DNA from: Paratrimastix pyriformis
Taxonomy: Eukaryota; Preaxostyla; Paratrimastigidae
Assembly: GCA_027972325.1 (NCBI GenBank)
Contig: JAPMOS010000342.1
Span: forward strand, 1-26,218
DNA length: 26,218 bases
Direction: 5' to 3'
Both the position numbers and the translations under genes were made by a program. Shown here piece after piece: positions 1 to 9,453 of this stretch (positions within the stretch are counted from its first letter, which is position 1; every line of letters starts with the position of its first letter). Under the pieces are notes generated by a model. That model searched no databases and was not told the DNA's origin. It was given only the letters and a program-made list of their open reading frames with translations.

Positions 1-83
1 GGCCTCCAATTCGGATCACGTGAGAATCAAATGTCTGCAACAGCATCCACAAAGTCGAACGTTCTGACTGCTGAAAACGCATT

Positions 84-392
84 TCACCAGATGATGCTAT
101 TTCGAACATCGGTGACTTCCCTTTCGTTGAGCACGTGCCAAACGGACCCCTCGTTCAGGACCTGTAGACGGTCTGCGCCTTGCGAGTTTCCCGTCCAGGG
201 CTTCATCAAGCCCGCTTCAGTGTCGCGCACCTCATCCTCCAGGTCCTCCGCGACCCAGCTCCGTCGCCTCCGGGATGTGCCCTGCCCGCCGGACCAATCA
301 CCCCGCCACTCAGTGACCGTGGCGAAGGAAGACTCGTCCCACTCGTCCGTCCACCCCAGTCCCCTGCGTTTCCCCGTCGAGGCCGCCACCAC
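84..392 (-). CDS. Possible host coding stretch, unknown product
   Basis: A 102-codon minus-strand frame whose composition looks like ordinary protein rather than repeat translation (for example EDLEDEVRDTEAGLMKPW and DRLQVLNEGSVWHVLNE). A second minus frame nearer the window edge also reads well (MFEIASSGEMRFQQSERST), so the two may be parts of a spliced gene running off the left edge. No family is recognised. The upstream side runs directly into the heptamer minisatellite, so a promoter or earlier exon cannot be seen. It could equally be chance open frame in GC-rich DNA. Seen: open frame and normal composition. Inferred: coding. Confidence 0.2.
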   Translation of the reverse strand: MVAASTGKRRGLGWTDEWDESSFATVTEWRGDWSGGQGTSRRRRSWVAEDLEDEVRDTEAGLMKPWTGNSQGADRLQVLNEGSVWHVLNEREVTDVRNSIIW

Positions 393-408
393 CAGCCAGC
401 ATCCACCA

Positions 409-3400
409 CTCCCTCGTCCTCGTCCCTCGTCCTCGTCCCTGGTTCCTCGTCCCTGGTTCCTCGTCCCTGGTTCCTCGTCCTGGTTCCTCGTCCTGGTTCC
501 TCGTCCCTCGTCTCACGTCCCTGGTTCCTCGTCCTTGTCCCTCGTCCCTGGTTCCTCGTCCCTGGTTCCTCGTTCCTCGTTCCTGGTTCCTTGTCCCTCG
601 TCCCTCGTCCCTCGTCCCTCGTCCCTCGTCCCTCGTCCCTCGTCCCTCGTCCCTCGTCCCTCGTCCCTCGTCCCTCCCTCGTCCCTGGTTCCTCGTCCCT
701 GGTTTCCTCGTCCCTGTTCCTCGTCGTTCTCGTCCTGGTTCCTCGTCCCGTTCCTCGTCCCTGGTTTCCCTGGTTCCTCGTCCCTGGTTCCTCGTCCTCG
801 TCCTGGTTCCTCGTCCCTGGTTCCTCGTCACTGGTTCCTCGTCACTCCTCGTCCCTGGTTCCTCGTCCCTCGTCCTGCCCGTCGCGTCCCCTTCGTCCCT
901 CGTCCCTCGTCCCTCGTTATCGTCCCTCGTCCCTGGTTCCTCGTCCGCGTCCTCGTTTCCTCGTCCCTCCTCGTCCCTGGTTCCTCGTCCCTCGTCCCTC
1001 GTCCCTCGTCCTCGTCCCTCGTCCCTCGTCCCTCGTCCTCGTCCCTCGTCCCGTCCCTCGTCCCTGGTTCCTCGTCCCTCGTCCCTCGTCCCTCGTTCCC
1101 TCGTCCCTCGTCCCTCGTCCTCGTCCCTCGTCCCTCGTCCCTCGTCCCTCGTCCCTCGTCCCTCGTCCCTCGTCCCTCGTTCCTCGTCTGGTTCCTCGTC
1201 CCTGGTTCCTCGTCTGTTCCTCGTCCCTGGTTCCTCGTCCCTGGTTCCTCGTCCGGTTCCTTGTCCTGCGTCTCGTCCCTCGTCCCTGCTTCCTGTCGAC
1301 CTCGTCCCTCCTCCTCCTCCGCCCTCGTCCCTCGTCCCTCGTCCCTCTCGTCCCTCGTCCATCGTCCCTGCTTCGTCGTCCTCGTCCCTCTTCCCTGCTT
1401 CGTCGTCCCTCGTCCCTCGTCCGTCCCTCGTCCCTCGTCCTCGTCCCTCGTCCCTCGTCCTCGTCCCTCGTCCCTCGTCCCTCGTCCTCGTCCCTCGTCC
1501 TGCCTCCTCGACCCTCGTCCTGCTTCCCTCGACCCGCGTCCCTCGTCCCTCGTCCCTCGTCCCTCGTCCCTCGTCCTCGTCCGTCCCTCGTCCCTCGTCT
1601 CCCTCGTCCCTCGTCCTCGTCCCTCGTCCCTCGTCCCTCGTCGTCCCTCGTCCCTCGTCCCTCGTCACTGGTTCCTCGTCCCTGGTTCCTCGTCCCTGGT
1701 TCCTCGTCCCTGGTTCCTTGTCCCTGGTTCCTTGTCCTGCGTCCCTCGTCCCTCGTCCCTCGTCCTGCTTCGTCGTCCCGTCCTCGTCCTCGTCCTCTCG
1801 TCCCTCGTCCCTCGTCCCTCGTCCCTCGTCCCTCGTCCCTCGTCCCTCGTCGTCCTCGTCCTCGTCCCTCGTCCCTCGTCCCTGTTCCCTCGTCCCTGGT
1901 TCCCTCGTCCCTGGTTCCTCGTCCCGCGGTTCGTCCTGGTTCCTCGTCCCTCGTTCCTCGTCCCTCGTCCCTGTTTCCTCGTCCCCGTCTCCCGTCCCTG
2001 GTTCCTCGTCCCTGGTTCCTCGTCCCTGGTTCCTCGTCCCTGGTTCCTCGTCCCTGGTTCCTCGTTCCTCGTCCCTGGTTCCTCGTCCCTGGTTCCTCGT
2101 CCCTGGTTCCTCGTCCCTCGTCCCTCGTCCCTCGTTCCTGCTTCGTCGTCCCTCGTCCCTCTTCCCTGCTTCGTCGTCCCTCGTCCTCGTCCCTCGTCCC
2201 TGCTTCCTCGACCCTCGTCCCTCGTCCCTGCTTCCTCGACCCTCGTCCCTGCTTCCCTCGACCGTCGTCCCTCGTCCCTCGTCCCTCGTCCCTCGTCCCT
2301 CGTCCCTCGTCCCTCGTCCCCGCCGACCCGTCCCTCCCCTCGACCCGTCCCTCGTCCTCGTCCCTCGTCCCTCGTCGTCCCTCGTCCCTCGTCCTTCGTC
2401 CTTCGTCCTTCGTCCTTCGTCCTTCGTCCTTCGTCCTTCGTCCCTCGTCCTCGTCCCTCGTCCCTCGTCACTGGTTCCTCGTCACTGGTTCTTCGTCCCT
2501 GGTTCCTCGTCCGGTTCCTCGTCCCTGGTTCCCTCGTCCCTGGTTCCTCGTCCTGGTTCCTCGTCCCTGTTCCTCGTCCGTGGTTCCTTGTCCCTGTTCC
2601 TTGTCCCTGGTTCCCTTGTCCTGCGTCCCTCGTCCCTCGTCCCTCGTCCCTGCTTCGTCGTCCCTCGTCCCTCGTCTCCTCGTCCCTCGTCCTCGTCCCT
2701 CGTCCCTCGTCCCTGGTTCCTCGTCCCTGGTTCCTCGTCCCTGGTTCCTCGTCCCTGGTTCCTCGTCCCTGGTTCCTCCGGTTCCTCGTCCGTGGTTCCT
2801 CGTCCCTCGTCCTCTCGCGTCCCTGGTTCCCTCGTCCCTGGTTCCTCGTCCCTGTCCCTCGTCCCTGCCCTCGTCCCTCGTCTCACGTCCCTGGTTCCTC
2901 GTCCCTCCCTCGTCCCTGGTTCCTCGTCCCTGGTTCCTGGTTCCTTGTCCCTCGTCCCTCGTCCCTCGTCCCTCGTCCCTCGTCCCTGCTTCGTCGTCCC
3001 TCGTCCCTCTTCCCTGCTTCGTCCCTCGTCCCTCGTCCCTGCTTCCCTCGACCCTCGTCCCTCGTCCCTGCTTCCTCGTCCCTCGTCCCTGCTTCCTCGA
3101 CCGCGTCCCTCGTCCCTCGTCCCGTCCCGTCCTCGTCCCTCGTCCCGTCCCTCGTCCCGTCCCTCGTCCCTCGTCCTCGTCCCTCGTCCCTCGTCCTCGT
3201 CCCTCGTCCCTCGTCCCTCCCTCGTCCCTCGTCCTCGTCCCTCGTCCCGTCCCTCGTCCCTCGTCCCCGTCCTCGTCCCTGCCACCTCGTCCCCCACCTC
3301 GTCCCTCGTCCCTCGTCCCTCGTCCTCGTCCTCGTCCCTCGTCCCTCGTCCCTCGTCCTCGTCCCTCGTCCCTCGTCCCTCGTCCCTCGTCCCTCGTCCC

Positions 3401-3460
3401 CCGCACCTCGTCCCTCGTCCCTCGTCCCCCGCACCTCGTCCCACGCGTCCCGCACCTCGG
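409..3460. repeat. 3 kb minisatellite, CCCTCGT heptamer
   Basis: About 3 kb made almost wholly of CCCTCGT and variants: CCTCGT (one base short), the 14-bp CCCTGGTTCCTCGT, CCTTCGT, and a CCCTGCTTCCTCGA type. Since 7 is not a multiple of 3, every frame yields the same heptapeptide (SLVPRPS on plus, TRDEGRG on minus). That explains the very long open frames here on both strands; none should be read as a gene. The plus strand is all C/T-rich with almost no A, and the minus strand carries a GGG run about every 7 nt. Confidence 0.97.
2393..2441. repeat. Homogeneous run of seven CCTTCGT units
   Basis: Inside the minisatellite, the variant CCTTCGT occurs seven times in perfect tandem and is rare elsewhere in the array. 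It marks a recent local expansion of one variant unit. Confidence 0.9.
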
Positions 3461-3668
3461 GAGCTGGAACGCCTCGCATCTCAAGCACTTCCTCTCCTGC
3501 CAACCCGTAGGCTGCACACCCCACCGGGATCGTCTTCGGTCGTGCTGCCCTCGACGAACCAGTGCGGTTTCTTCCCACCTCGGGATCAGGAAACTGAGAA
3601 ATGGGGCTGAGAGACGGGGTGGCGCGGCGTTTCTGCCGCGTCACCCAACGCTCCTCCACCCTCCTCAG

Positions 3669-3870
3669 GGAGTGCACCGTCGCTCCTCTACCGTGATGCA
3701 TGCAAGTATGGGCGAGGACCTGTCGCCCGGCTCGCCTATGCTGGCCGACCACCTCATGCGCTGCAAGATTGCCTTCGCGGGGCCATCGCACCAGGTCTGC
3801 TCCGCCGTCCGGGACTCGGTCCCTCCCTCGTTGCTCGGACCGGTGGCTGGTGGCTGGTGGCTGGTGGCAG
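3669..3870 (+). other. Candidate internal exon, unknown gene
   Basis: A plus-strand frame through MHASMGEDLSPGSPMLADHL and RCKIAFAGPSHQVCSAVRD reads like normal protein with GC-rich third positions. It is preceded by a pyrimidine-rich tract ending in CCTCCTCAG (possible acceptor, AG at 3667-3668) and followed by GGCAG|GTGTGA (possible donor at 3871). The 3' end of the stretch is a small GGTGGCT tandem repeat. No family is recognised and no partner exon is identified, so this rests on splice-like edges and composition only. Confidence 0.2.
3842..3869. repeat. Four-copy GGTGGCT tandem repeat
   Basis: Four tandem 7-mers, the last ending in A (GGTGGCA). It is another heptamer array, unrelated in sequence to the large one upstream. 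Confidence 0.85.
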
Positions 3871-4048
3871 GTGTGATTTTCTTTCATCCCGCGCGTTCTT
3901 CAATGGGCTGGGGAACCAGAGGCGATGCGGGTTGTTCTCGAGAATACCTGATAGGACCCGCTCCTGAGCCCCTTCGTCTGCGCGTCTTGGCCCGGCTGAC
4001 CTCACAATTCCCATTGCCTGGGTTACCTGGCTGCAAAGTTCACCCCAC

Positions 4049-4117
4049 CCTCCTCCTCCTCCTCCTCCTCCTCCTCCTCCTCCTCCCTCTCCTCCTCCTC
4101 CTCCTCCTCCCTCCTCA
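4049..4117. repeat. (CTC)n microsatellite
   Basis: About 65 bp of CTC/TCC triplets with two single interruptions. It gives poly-Leu, poly-Ser or poly-Glu in the various frames. There is no sign that it lies in a gene. Confidence 0.95.
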
Positions 4118-4149
4118 GTGCCCTCCCTCTGTCATCCTTTGTCATCCTT

Positions 4150-4720
4150 CCCTGCACCGGCACCACCACCGGAACCACCCCAGCACCACCACCCCAAGCA
4201 CCGGCACCACCACCCACCCCACCACCCACCCTGCACCACCCTCTGCACCACCCTACCACCCCTACCACCACCACCCTCCCAGCACCTGCACGACCCGATC
4301 ACCCTCGGCAACACCACCACCGCCACCACCCGCCACCCCGGCACCAGCTCCACCCCACCGCCACGAGCAGCACCACCCCACCGCCACGCCGCCAGCACAC
4401 CACCCCACCCCAGCACCACCCCACTCCCAGCCCCAGCACGCACCAACCCAGCACCATCCAGCACCCCCAGGACCATGAGCGCCACCCCAAATCCGCCAGT
4501 ACCACCCCACCACCCCAGAACCACCGCCACCCCAGAACCACCGCCACCCCAGCACCTCCTGCACCACCTCCTGCACCACCCCCTGGACCGCCAGTCCCAC
4601 CCCACCGCCACAACTCTCTGCACACCTCCACTCCCTGCACAGCCACCAGCCCAGTACCACCACCGCACCGCCACCACCCCATGCACCACTACCACCACAG
4701 ACCATCACCCTTCACCCTTC
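4150..4720. repeat. Degenerate ACC/CACCCC-rich low-complexity block
   Basis: Nearly 600 bp of irregular ACC, CACC and CCGCCACC units with local duplications (for example CACCTCCTGCACCACC twice near 4555-4580). Frames translate to Pro/His/Thr or, on the minus strand, Gly/Val/Trp low complexity. I see no gene here. From 4720 to 5106 the sequence stays pyrimidine-rich and has no recognisable feature. Confidence 0.85.
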
Positions 4721-5106
4721 TCCCCTCCCCACCACTCCCTCGCTGCTCCTCACCACCCTCGCTGCCCCCTGGCACTCTCTGCTCCCCTCCCCCAGCCTCA
4801 ACTCCCGCCGTCTGGCCATCGCTCCCTCATCCCGCCCTTCCCTGCTCTGCCTCTCCTGCCTCAGTCCTTCACCCACCCTTCTCTTTCCATCTCCAGCTCC
4901 TTCCATCGGCCGTTCCTCCGCGAGAATCACACCGGTGCGATCCTTACCACGGATCAACAGCTTCCTGACCTGCCTCCCACCGTTCCCCTCTTGATGCGCA
5001 TGGGACACTCAGCTCGACTACTTGCTCCTCGTCCCGTCACTCCGTCGCCCGTCCTGACATCCAATTCTCCCCATTGCCTCCTCCCTACCTCCCTGTTCCA
5101 TCGGTC

Positions 5107-5300
5107 TTCAACTCGTAAACTGGCAGTAAAATTGATCGTATGTCCAATATATTGGTTTCAACAATTTACTGGCAATTTACTGGCAAATATACCGGCAGTT
5201 TACGGATTGTATGGGCAGTTTTCGGCCAGTTTATTTTCAGTTAATGCCGGCATGAATTTTCAGTTTATTGGCAGTTTTACTGGCCATACAAAGTTCACTG
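5107..5300. repeat. AT-richer block of degenerate TGGCAGTTT/TACTGGCA motifs
   Basis: This ~190-bp block is far richer in A+T than its surroundings. It contains about eight imperfect copies of a TTTACTGGCA or TTGGCAGTTT core in direct and inverted orientation. It ends where LINE-1 homology begins. It may be a small foldback element or the host sequence that received LINE-1; I cannot decide which. Confidence 0.5.
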
Positions 5301-5311
5301 TGGTGCACTAA

Positions 5312-6347
5312 CCCTTTATCAGCCCTCAACCCACCCTTTGCCACTTTACTGTCCGTTCTCACTTCCACATTCGCATCCTGTCCAATCCGAATAGCCTCCA
5401 GAATAGCCTCCAACTCCGCTTCGTTGTTAGTCTGCCCCGACCCGAACACCTCCTCCCGCTCACCGCCAGCGCCCCATTTTTAATCTCAATCACCGCAAAC
5501 GCCGCCCGTCTTTCCTTCCGGCTTCTTGTCACTCCATCAGTATAAAACAACCTCCATTCCGCCTCTGGCTCCACCACTCTTACTTCCACCTCATCACCTC
5601 CGCCATCAGCTCTCCCGCCTTTTCCATAGTACCTCGTCCCACTCACCAGCCCTCGCCTCCCCTTCTTGTTCCTCCTCACATGCCCTTCCGCCCTCCTCTT
5701 CTTCTCGCTCGCCTCAATCTGCATCCGACCTCCTCCTCCCCATCTTCTTTCTCGCTCCTTCCTTCTTACTCCCCCTTTCCCGCCCCATCCTCCCTCCATG
5801 TTTCCTCTGTTTCACCACTGCCACCTTCCCCGACGCACTGCAACTTTGCCCTCTTGACTCTTGGTTTCGCTTCCCCGGTCCGCCCCACCCCCGACTCCCT
5901 CGCTCCTTCCTTCATTCCCCTTATCTGTATTGCCTTCCTCCTTTCCCTTCTCACTCTCCGCCTCTTCCGCCCTCCTCCGCCGACTCCTCCTCGAATCCGT
6001 CTCGCCAATTTCAGATAGTCCGGACTCACCCTATTACCATACAGACATACCCGCTTTTGATCGTCTCCACATGCGGCATCACCTTTCAATGAAATCTCCC
6101 CTATAATAAGGTCCGCCACTCCGAATCTTCCTTTTCATGAGGGTCTGTCTGTGCTTCTTTGTTTGTCGTTCCGCCATCTCTTCCAGTGTCATCGGCATGC
6201 CGTACTTCACTTCCATACCAGCCTCTTCCACTTTCCGCCTTACCGTATTCACCAAACGGACCATCTGTTCCCTTGTTCTCGTCACCAACATAATATCGTC
6301 CGCAAATGCCAACACCTTTACCTTCCTGCCACTATCCAGAATATAGC
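5312..6347 (-). pseudogene. LINE-1 RT motif C, basic linker and RNase H remnant
   Basis: The minus strand opens with YILDSGRKVKVLAFADDIML (motif C, FADD at about 6295-6306), then KVEEAGM. It jumps directly to EVKYGMPMTLEEMAE, skipping the roughly 650 bp of RT thumb present at the matching place in LINE-2. A K/R/E/G-rich linker follows (about 5700-6120), then RNase H with FYTDG near 5545. The QTNNEAELEAILEAI and RTDSKVAKG blocks come in another frame near 5335-5440. It ends before the last catalytic Asp region. Several frame changes make it a pseudogene. Confidence 0.82.
6337..6347. repeat. Target-site duplication, left copy
   Basis: CAGAATATAGC, identical to 7799-7809. Both copies are LINE-1 sequence (the YIL codons of the RT), so the 1451 bp between them was inserted into LINE-1. 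Confidence 0.85.
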
Positions 6348-6419
6348 GTTTTTTTTCCCCCCGGTTGAAGTCTCGGCGTTGCACGTTCCCTTTGCTCCGC
6401 GTTCTGCCCGTTTCTGGCC

Positions 6420-7470
6420 ATGGAGATCGCCACTGAGCATGACGAGCTCAGTAAGGACGATTCCAACTTTATTATGGATCACGCCGAGATCCAAAGTCGT
6501 GACGACCCTATGGTAGATCAAGATGAGTTGGGTCGGCATCTGTGGTCCCCCTCTTCAGCTCCATTGGACAAGCTCTCTCCTTGGATGCGTTTGGAGCTTA
6601 TGAAGCTCTTCAGTTCATTGGTCGTCAATGAGCACCGTGCTCCACGCTATGAGATCATCGAACGCACGGTGCACATGCTGCTGGAGGACAATCCGAAGAA
6701 GCAGCCTGAAGCGATCAGCCAGTTTATTTTCCAACTTCTTGGGGCTTTATTGTTCCAGCAATCGAATGTGCGAACTTTCGACTGCCACGTGCCACAAGAA
6801 TCATCGCGCGGCTCGTCTGTGGACAAACACCGCACACCGCCAGAACGAGTCCTCCTATCTGTTGGGGAGACTACATACCGTGGTCCAAAGCAACTTGGAG
6901 GTGGTGGAACTCGCCACCCGATCATCGATGGCGATCGTCCAGCGGGAAGGGGAGAGCCCGTTCCCCTTCTTCGAGCAATCCATTTGCCTCTTCCGCTGCC
7001 CCAAGAGCACCTCTCACCTTGGCGAACCCATTCGCCAAGCCGGCACTGTTCCGGCTCCGACTTCATCTCATGCTCCGGCTTTTGCGCCTGCGCCTGCACC
7101 TGCACCTGCACCTGCACCTGCACCTGCACCTGCACCTGCACCTGTTGCTGCCCCTGTTGTTGCTGCCCCTGTTGCTGCCCCTGTTGTTGCCCCTGTTGCT
7201 GCCTCTGTTGCTGCTGGTGTGTCCCCTTTGTCTGCTGTGCCTGCTGCGCCCGCTCGTGCTACCTCGACGCCCGACCATGCCGCTTCTGCCGTGCCTCCGA
7301 AGATTAGCCTCTCCGACCTCTCGCCTGTTGCCAACCGTGGGCCTTTGGGAAGGGAGCAACGTGTGGGGGTGGTGGATTCAGGGCCCGTGCGCCTGTCCTA
7401 CCGAGGTGGTAGGTCATGGTGGATGGGTTCCGCCCCCCCCTCAGGCTGGGTTCGGGAATATTTTTCGTTC
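6420..7470 (+). CDS. ORF1-like protein of the non-autonomous element
   Basis: The coding region opens with ATG 72 bp into the insert. The first ~115 residues are a helical-looking acidic/neutral domain (LSPWMRLELMKLFSSLVVN, YEIIERTVHMLLEDN, AISQFIFQLLGALLFQQ). Beyond that the frame appears broken about once. Downstream are a Pro-Ala hexamer-repeat linker (APAPAP, then VAAPVV) and a Gly/Arg/Trp-bearing tail. The layout (helical domain, flexible linker, basic end) recalls nucleic-acid-binding ORF1/Gag-type proteins, but no zinc knuckle or RRM is visible and no family is recognised. It may chaperone the element's RNA; that is inference. Confidence 0.5.
7081..7240. repeat. In-frame GCACCT hexamer repeat, then GTTGCTGCCCCT variants
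   Basis: About ten GCACCT/GCGCCT hexamers followed by looser GCCCCTGTTGCT units, reading (AP)n then (VAAP)n in the element's frame. Since the hexamer is a multiple of 3, length change here would not shift the frame. This suits a disordered protein linker. Confidence 0.85.
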
Positions 7471-7653
7471 TAACTGTTCTTGTCTTTTGCTTCCTTCGCC
7501 CCCTTTCATTGTTCCTCGTGTCCCGTGTCTCAGTGTTGGATCCTTTTGTCCCCCCCCCTTGCCCCGTTCTTTCTTTTGATGTTCCTTCTGTTTGCTGTCA
7601 AGTGTTTGAACGATTCTGTTTCCTGGCGACATTCCAGTCTCTCTCTTTCCCGC

Positions 7654-7719
7654 CATGCCGTCTGTGCGCCTACCCCTGAGGGGGTGTAGGTCGGCATGTT
7701 ACCCGCCGGTTTCGACCGG
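7654..7719 (+). other. Structured 3' UTR: long hairpin plus UUCG-tetraloop hairpin
   Basis: CATGCCG (7654-7660) pairs with CGGCATG (7692-7698). Inside it, CCTAC (7669-7673) pairs with GTAGG (7686-7690), closing a TGAG loop. Right after comes CCGGT-TTCG-ACCGG (7706-7719). This second hairpin is matched at the end of LINE-2 by CGGGC-TTCG-GCCCG. Stem-loops at the 3' end recognised by the RT are known for several LINE/SINE pairs. Confidence 0.75.
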
Positions 7720-7798
7720 ATGAACGGATTTTCTTCTGTTTCAGTTTTCTGTGTTTTGCGCGCAGTTACTGGCAGTCGAAATAGTATCACAACAACAA

Positions 7799-7809
7799 CA
7801 GAATATAGC
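7799..7809. repeat. Target-site duplication, right copy
   Basis: CAGAATATAGC, the partner of 6337-6347, directly after the CAACAACAA tail of the insert. Confidence 0.85.
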
Positions 7810-8885
7810 CCCCCTCCTGTCGTCTCACCTCCGCCAAAACTCCCTCCATGAAGGAGATAAACAGCAGGCAGGACAACGGGTCCCCCTGACTAATTCCCCT
7901 CTCAATGTCATAGCTATCCGTCAACCCGTACCCCGTGATCACACGCGCCTTTCTCCCCTCATACAAGCTGTCCACATATCTGACAAATCCTTCTTCCACC
8001 CCCATCCTTCTCAACCCCCTTCTGAGCGCCTCCATGTCAACTGTATCATAGGCCTTTCTTATATCTAGCGCACACATGTGGAACTCCTTACCTCCCATAA
8101 TCTTCGAGTCCGTCAATACCCCCAAAATCTCGGCAATCGGCGTCTCAATCCTCCGATCCCTCAGGAAACCAAACTGCTCCGCCCCGAATACCCCTTTTTC
8201 AACGCACCAGTCTTGAAATCTCGAGGCAATCACTACCTGCAGTCCTTTCAAAAAGACCTGTATTAAAGTTATAGGCCTTCTTCCCGCCGGATCCCCCGGA
8301 TGCTCCGTCTGCGATTTGGTTGCCATATAGACCGAGCTGAGGTTCAGCTCCTCAGGAACCTCAGACTTCTCCACCATCTCGTTGTATCGCCTCCCCAACC
8401 ACTCCTTAATTTCGTCCTGACAAGCATGGACCATCTCCGCCGTCACTCCATCCGGGCCAGCCGCTTTCCCGTCCGGCAAAGCCCCCAGGATTGTCTGGAT
8501 ATCATGCGTCGTTAGAGGGGCCATAATTACCCTTCCACCCACACCTCCCGATACCTCCTCCAGTCTTTGCCCCCCGTCCCCCAACGGCAGCTTCCTTTGC
8601 AAGCCCCGCCATAAAACCCCACCATCCCCTCTTAACCTCCGCCGGGTCCGACACCACCCTGTCCACCTTCCCCTCCGCATTTCGAGTCACGTAGGTTGTA
8701 ATTGGCGCCGCGCCATCCGTCATGATACCCTTATAAATACGCTTGCGCTTTCCCTCCAATGCCCTGTCTCTCTTACCATAATGCACCGACCTCATCTTCG
8801 CCAGCTGTTTCAACATCTCCTTCCTCTTACTCAAGTCCTCCTCCGCCAGCGCTCTCCTCCTCAATTTCTTTATCCTGAAAGGCTC
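7799..8885 (-). pseudogene. LINE-1 reverse transcriptase, N-terminal and palm part
   Basis: Seen on the minus strand in order: a basic helix-like stretch (LSKRKEMLKQLAKMRSVHYG), the pre-palm LPDGKAAGPDGVTAEMV, RRPITLIQVFLKGLQ, EQFGFLRDRRIETPIAEIL, motif A ALDIRKAYDTVD and motif B GISQGDPLSCLLFISFMEG. These are the standard blocks of a LINE RT, which copies element RNA at a nicked target. At least one frame change lies near 8500-8680 between the N-terminal part and the palm. The frame runs into the insertion just after QEGGYI, and motif C is on the far side of it. Confidence 0.88.
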
Positions 8886-9148
8886 AAAATCAGAGAGTTA
8901 TACGAATATGGAGGAGTAGAGAGTATCTCTACTCTTTGATGTAAGCGTTGCGATTATCATCCCCTCGCGCAATGAAAGAAAAGAAAAGAACGGAGTACCG
9001 GCACAGATAGAGATGCCAACCCCGGTTCGCGAAGATGAAATATCCCCGCACTCCTTTCTTCCAAGTTCGGGGCAGCTCGCTGGGAGGATGGGTGGGACCG
9101 AGTAGAGATACTCTCTACTCCTCCATATTCGTATAACTCTCTGTTTTG
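8886..9148. mobile_element. Foldback/MITE-like element with 44-bp perfect inverted repeats
   Basis: 8891-8934 and 9100-9143 are perfect inverted repeats of 44 bp. They extend outward by CAAAA/TTTTG with one extra base on the left. Each arm ends inside in a small palindrome, AGTAGAGA-GTA-TCTCTACT. The ~165-bp interior has no gene. No clear target duplication is seen. The 5' end of LINE-1 homology stops at its left border. The structure suits a small non-autonomous DNA element. Confidence 0.7.
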
Positions 9149-9234
9149 GGTCGATACTTCCCAAAACTACAGTTATACTCTAGGGAACACTCCCGTGTTC
9201 CTCGGAGTAGAGAGTATCTCTACTCTTTGATGGA
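9143..9234. repeat. Hairpin cluster with a third copy of the foldback motif
   Basis: GTTTTGGG (9143-9150) pairs with CCCAAAAC (9160-9167). GGAACAC (9184-9190) pairs with GTGTTCC (9195-9201). 9204-9232 repeats 8913-8941 exactly (29 bp), including the AGTAGAGA-GTA-TCTCTACT palindrome. This may be the end of a second, partial foldback element. 9235-9450 shows nothing recognisable. Confidence 0.7.
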
Positions 9235-9453
9235 GAAAAGATCCCAAGCCATGAGATCAAGCCCAACCCAACCGCGCAGAGAGCCGCGCCTAGCGGAGGT
9301 CAAGTCCCTGACAGGACCGAGAGTCACACGAAGCGATGCTCAGCACCGCACTCGTATTCCTCAACCAAGTGAACACACGAAAGAACTCAACAAACCGGTG
9401 AAAGCTTAAAGTTAGCTATCATCGCCGGGCACCCCAGCACGGGGCGAAGAATC

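Larger units (their letters stand above)
6348..7798 (+). mobile_element. Non-autonomous retroposed element inside LINE-1
   Basis: A 1451-bp insertion in the opposite orientation to LINE-1, flanked by an 11-bp duplication. It has no terminal inverted repeats. It starts with GTTTTTTTTCCCCCC, carries one ORF region, and ends in a structured 3' UTR, AGTATCAC and a CAACAACAA tail. The same hairpin, AGTATCAC and CA-type tail end LINE-2, so the insert probably used that family's RT in trans. It carries no RT of its own. An ORF-bearing element without RT is like mammalian HAL1, though no homology to HAL1 is claimed. Confidence 0.72.
5312..8885 (-). mobile_element. LINE-1: broken non-LTR retrotransposon, RT + RNase H
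   Basis: Minus-strand non-LTR element with, in element order, a basic N-terminal stretch, reverse transcriptase, a basic K/R/E-rich linker and RNase H. Its counterpart is the second copy at 21921-26218, which matches it motif by motif. It lacks a 5' end (stops at the foldback element near 8885) and a 3' end (homology stops near 5312, inside RNase H). It is split by the 6348-7798 insertion and has an internal deletion near 6215. No apurinic endonuclease domain lies in the window. RNase H downstream of RT is known from the I/Tad/Loa-type LINE clades; the exact clade is not assigned. Confidence 0.88.

Noticed and set aside
31-4478. Very long plus-strand open frames (over 1100 and 1400 codons) and matching minus frames
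   Set aside because: They are translations of the 7-bp satellite, open in all frames because every frame gives the same stop-free heptapeptide. Similar reasoning removes the long Pro/His frames at 15950-18575.
4712-5008. Minus-strand ORF with GKDRTGVILAEERPMEG
   Set aside because: Short, no family recognised, charged low complexity downstream, and no flanking signals; not enough to call a gene.
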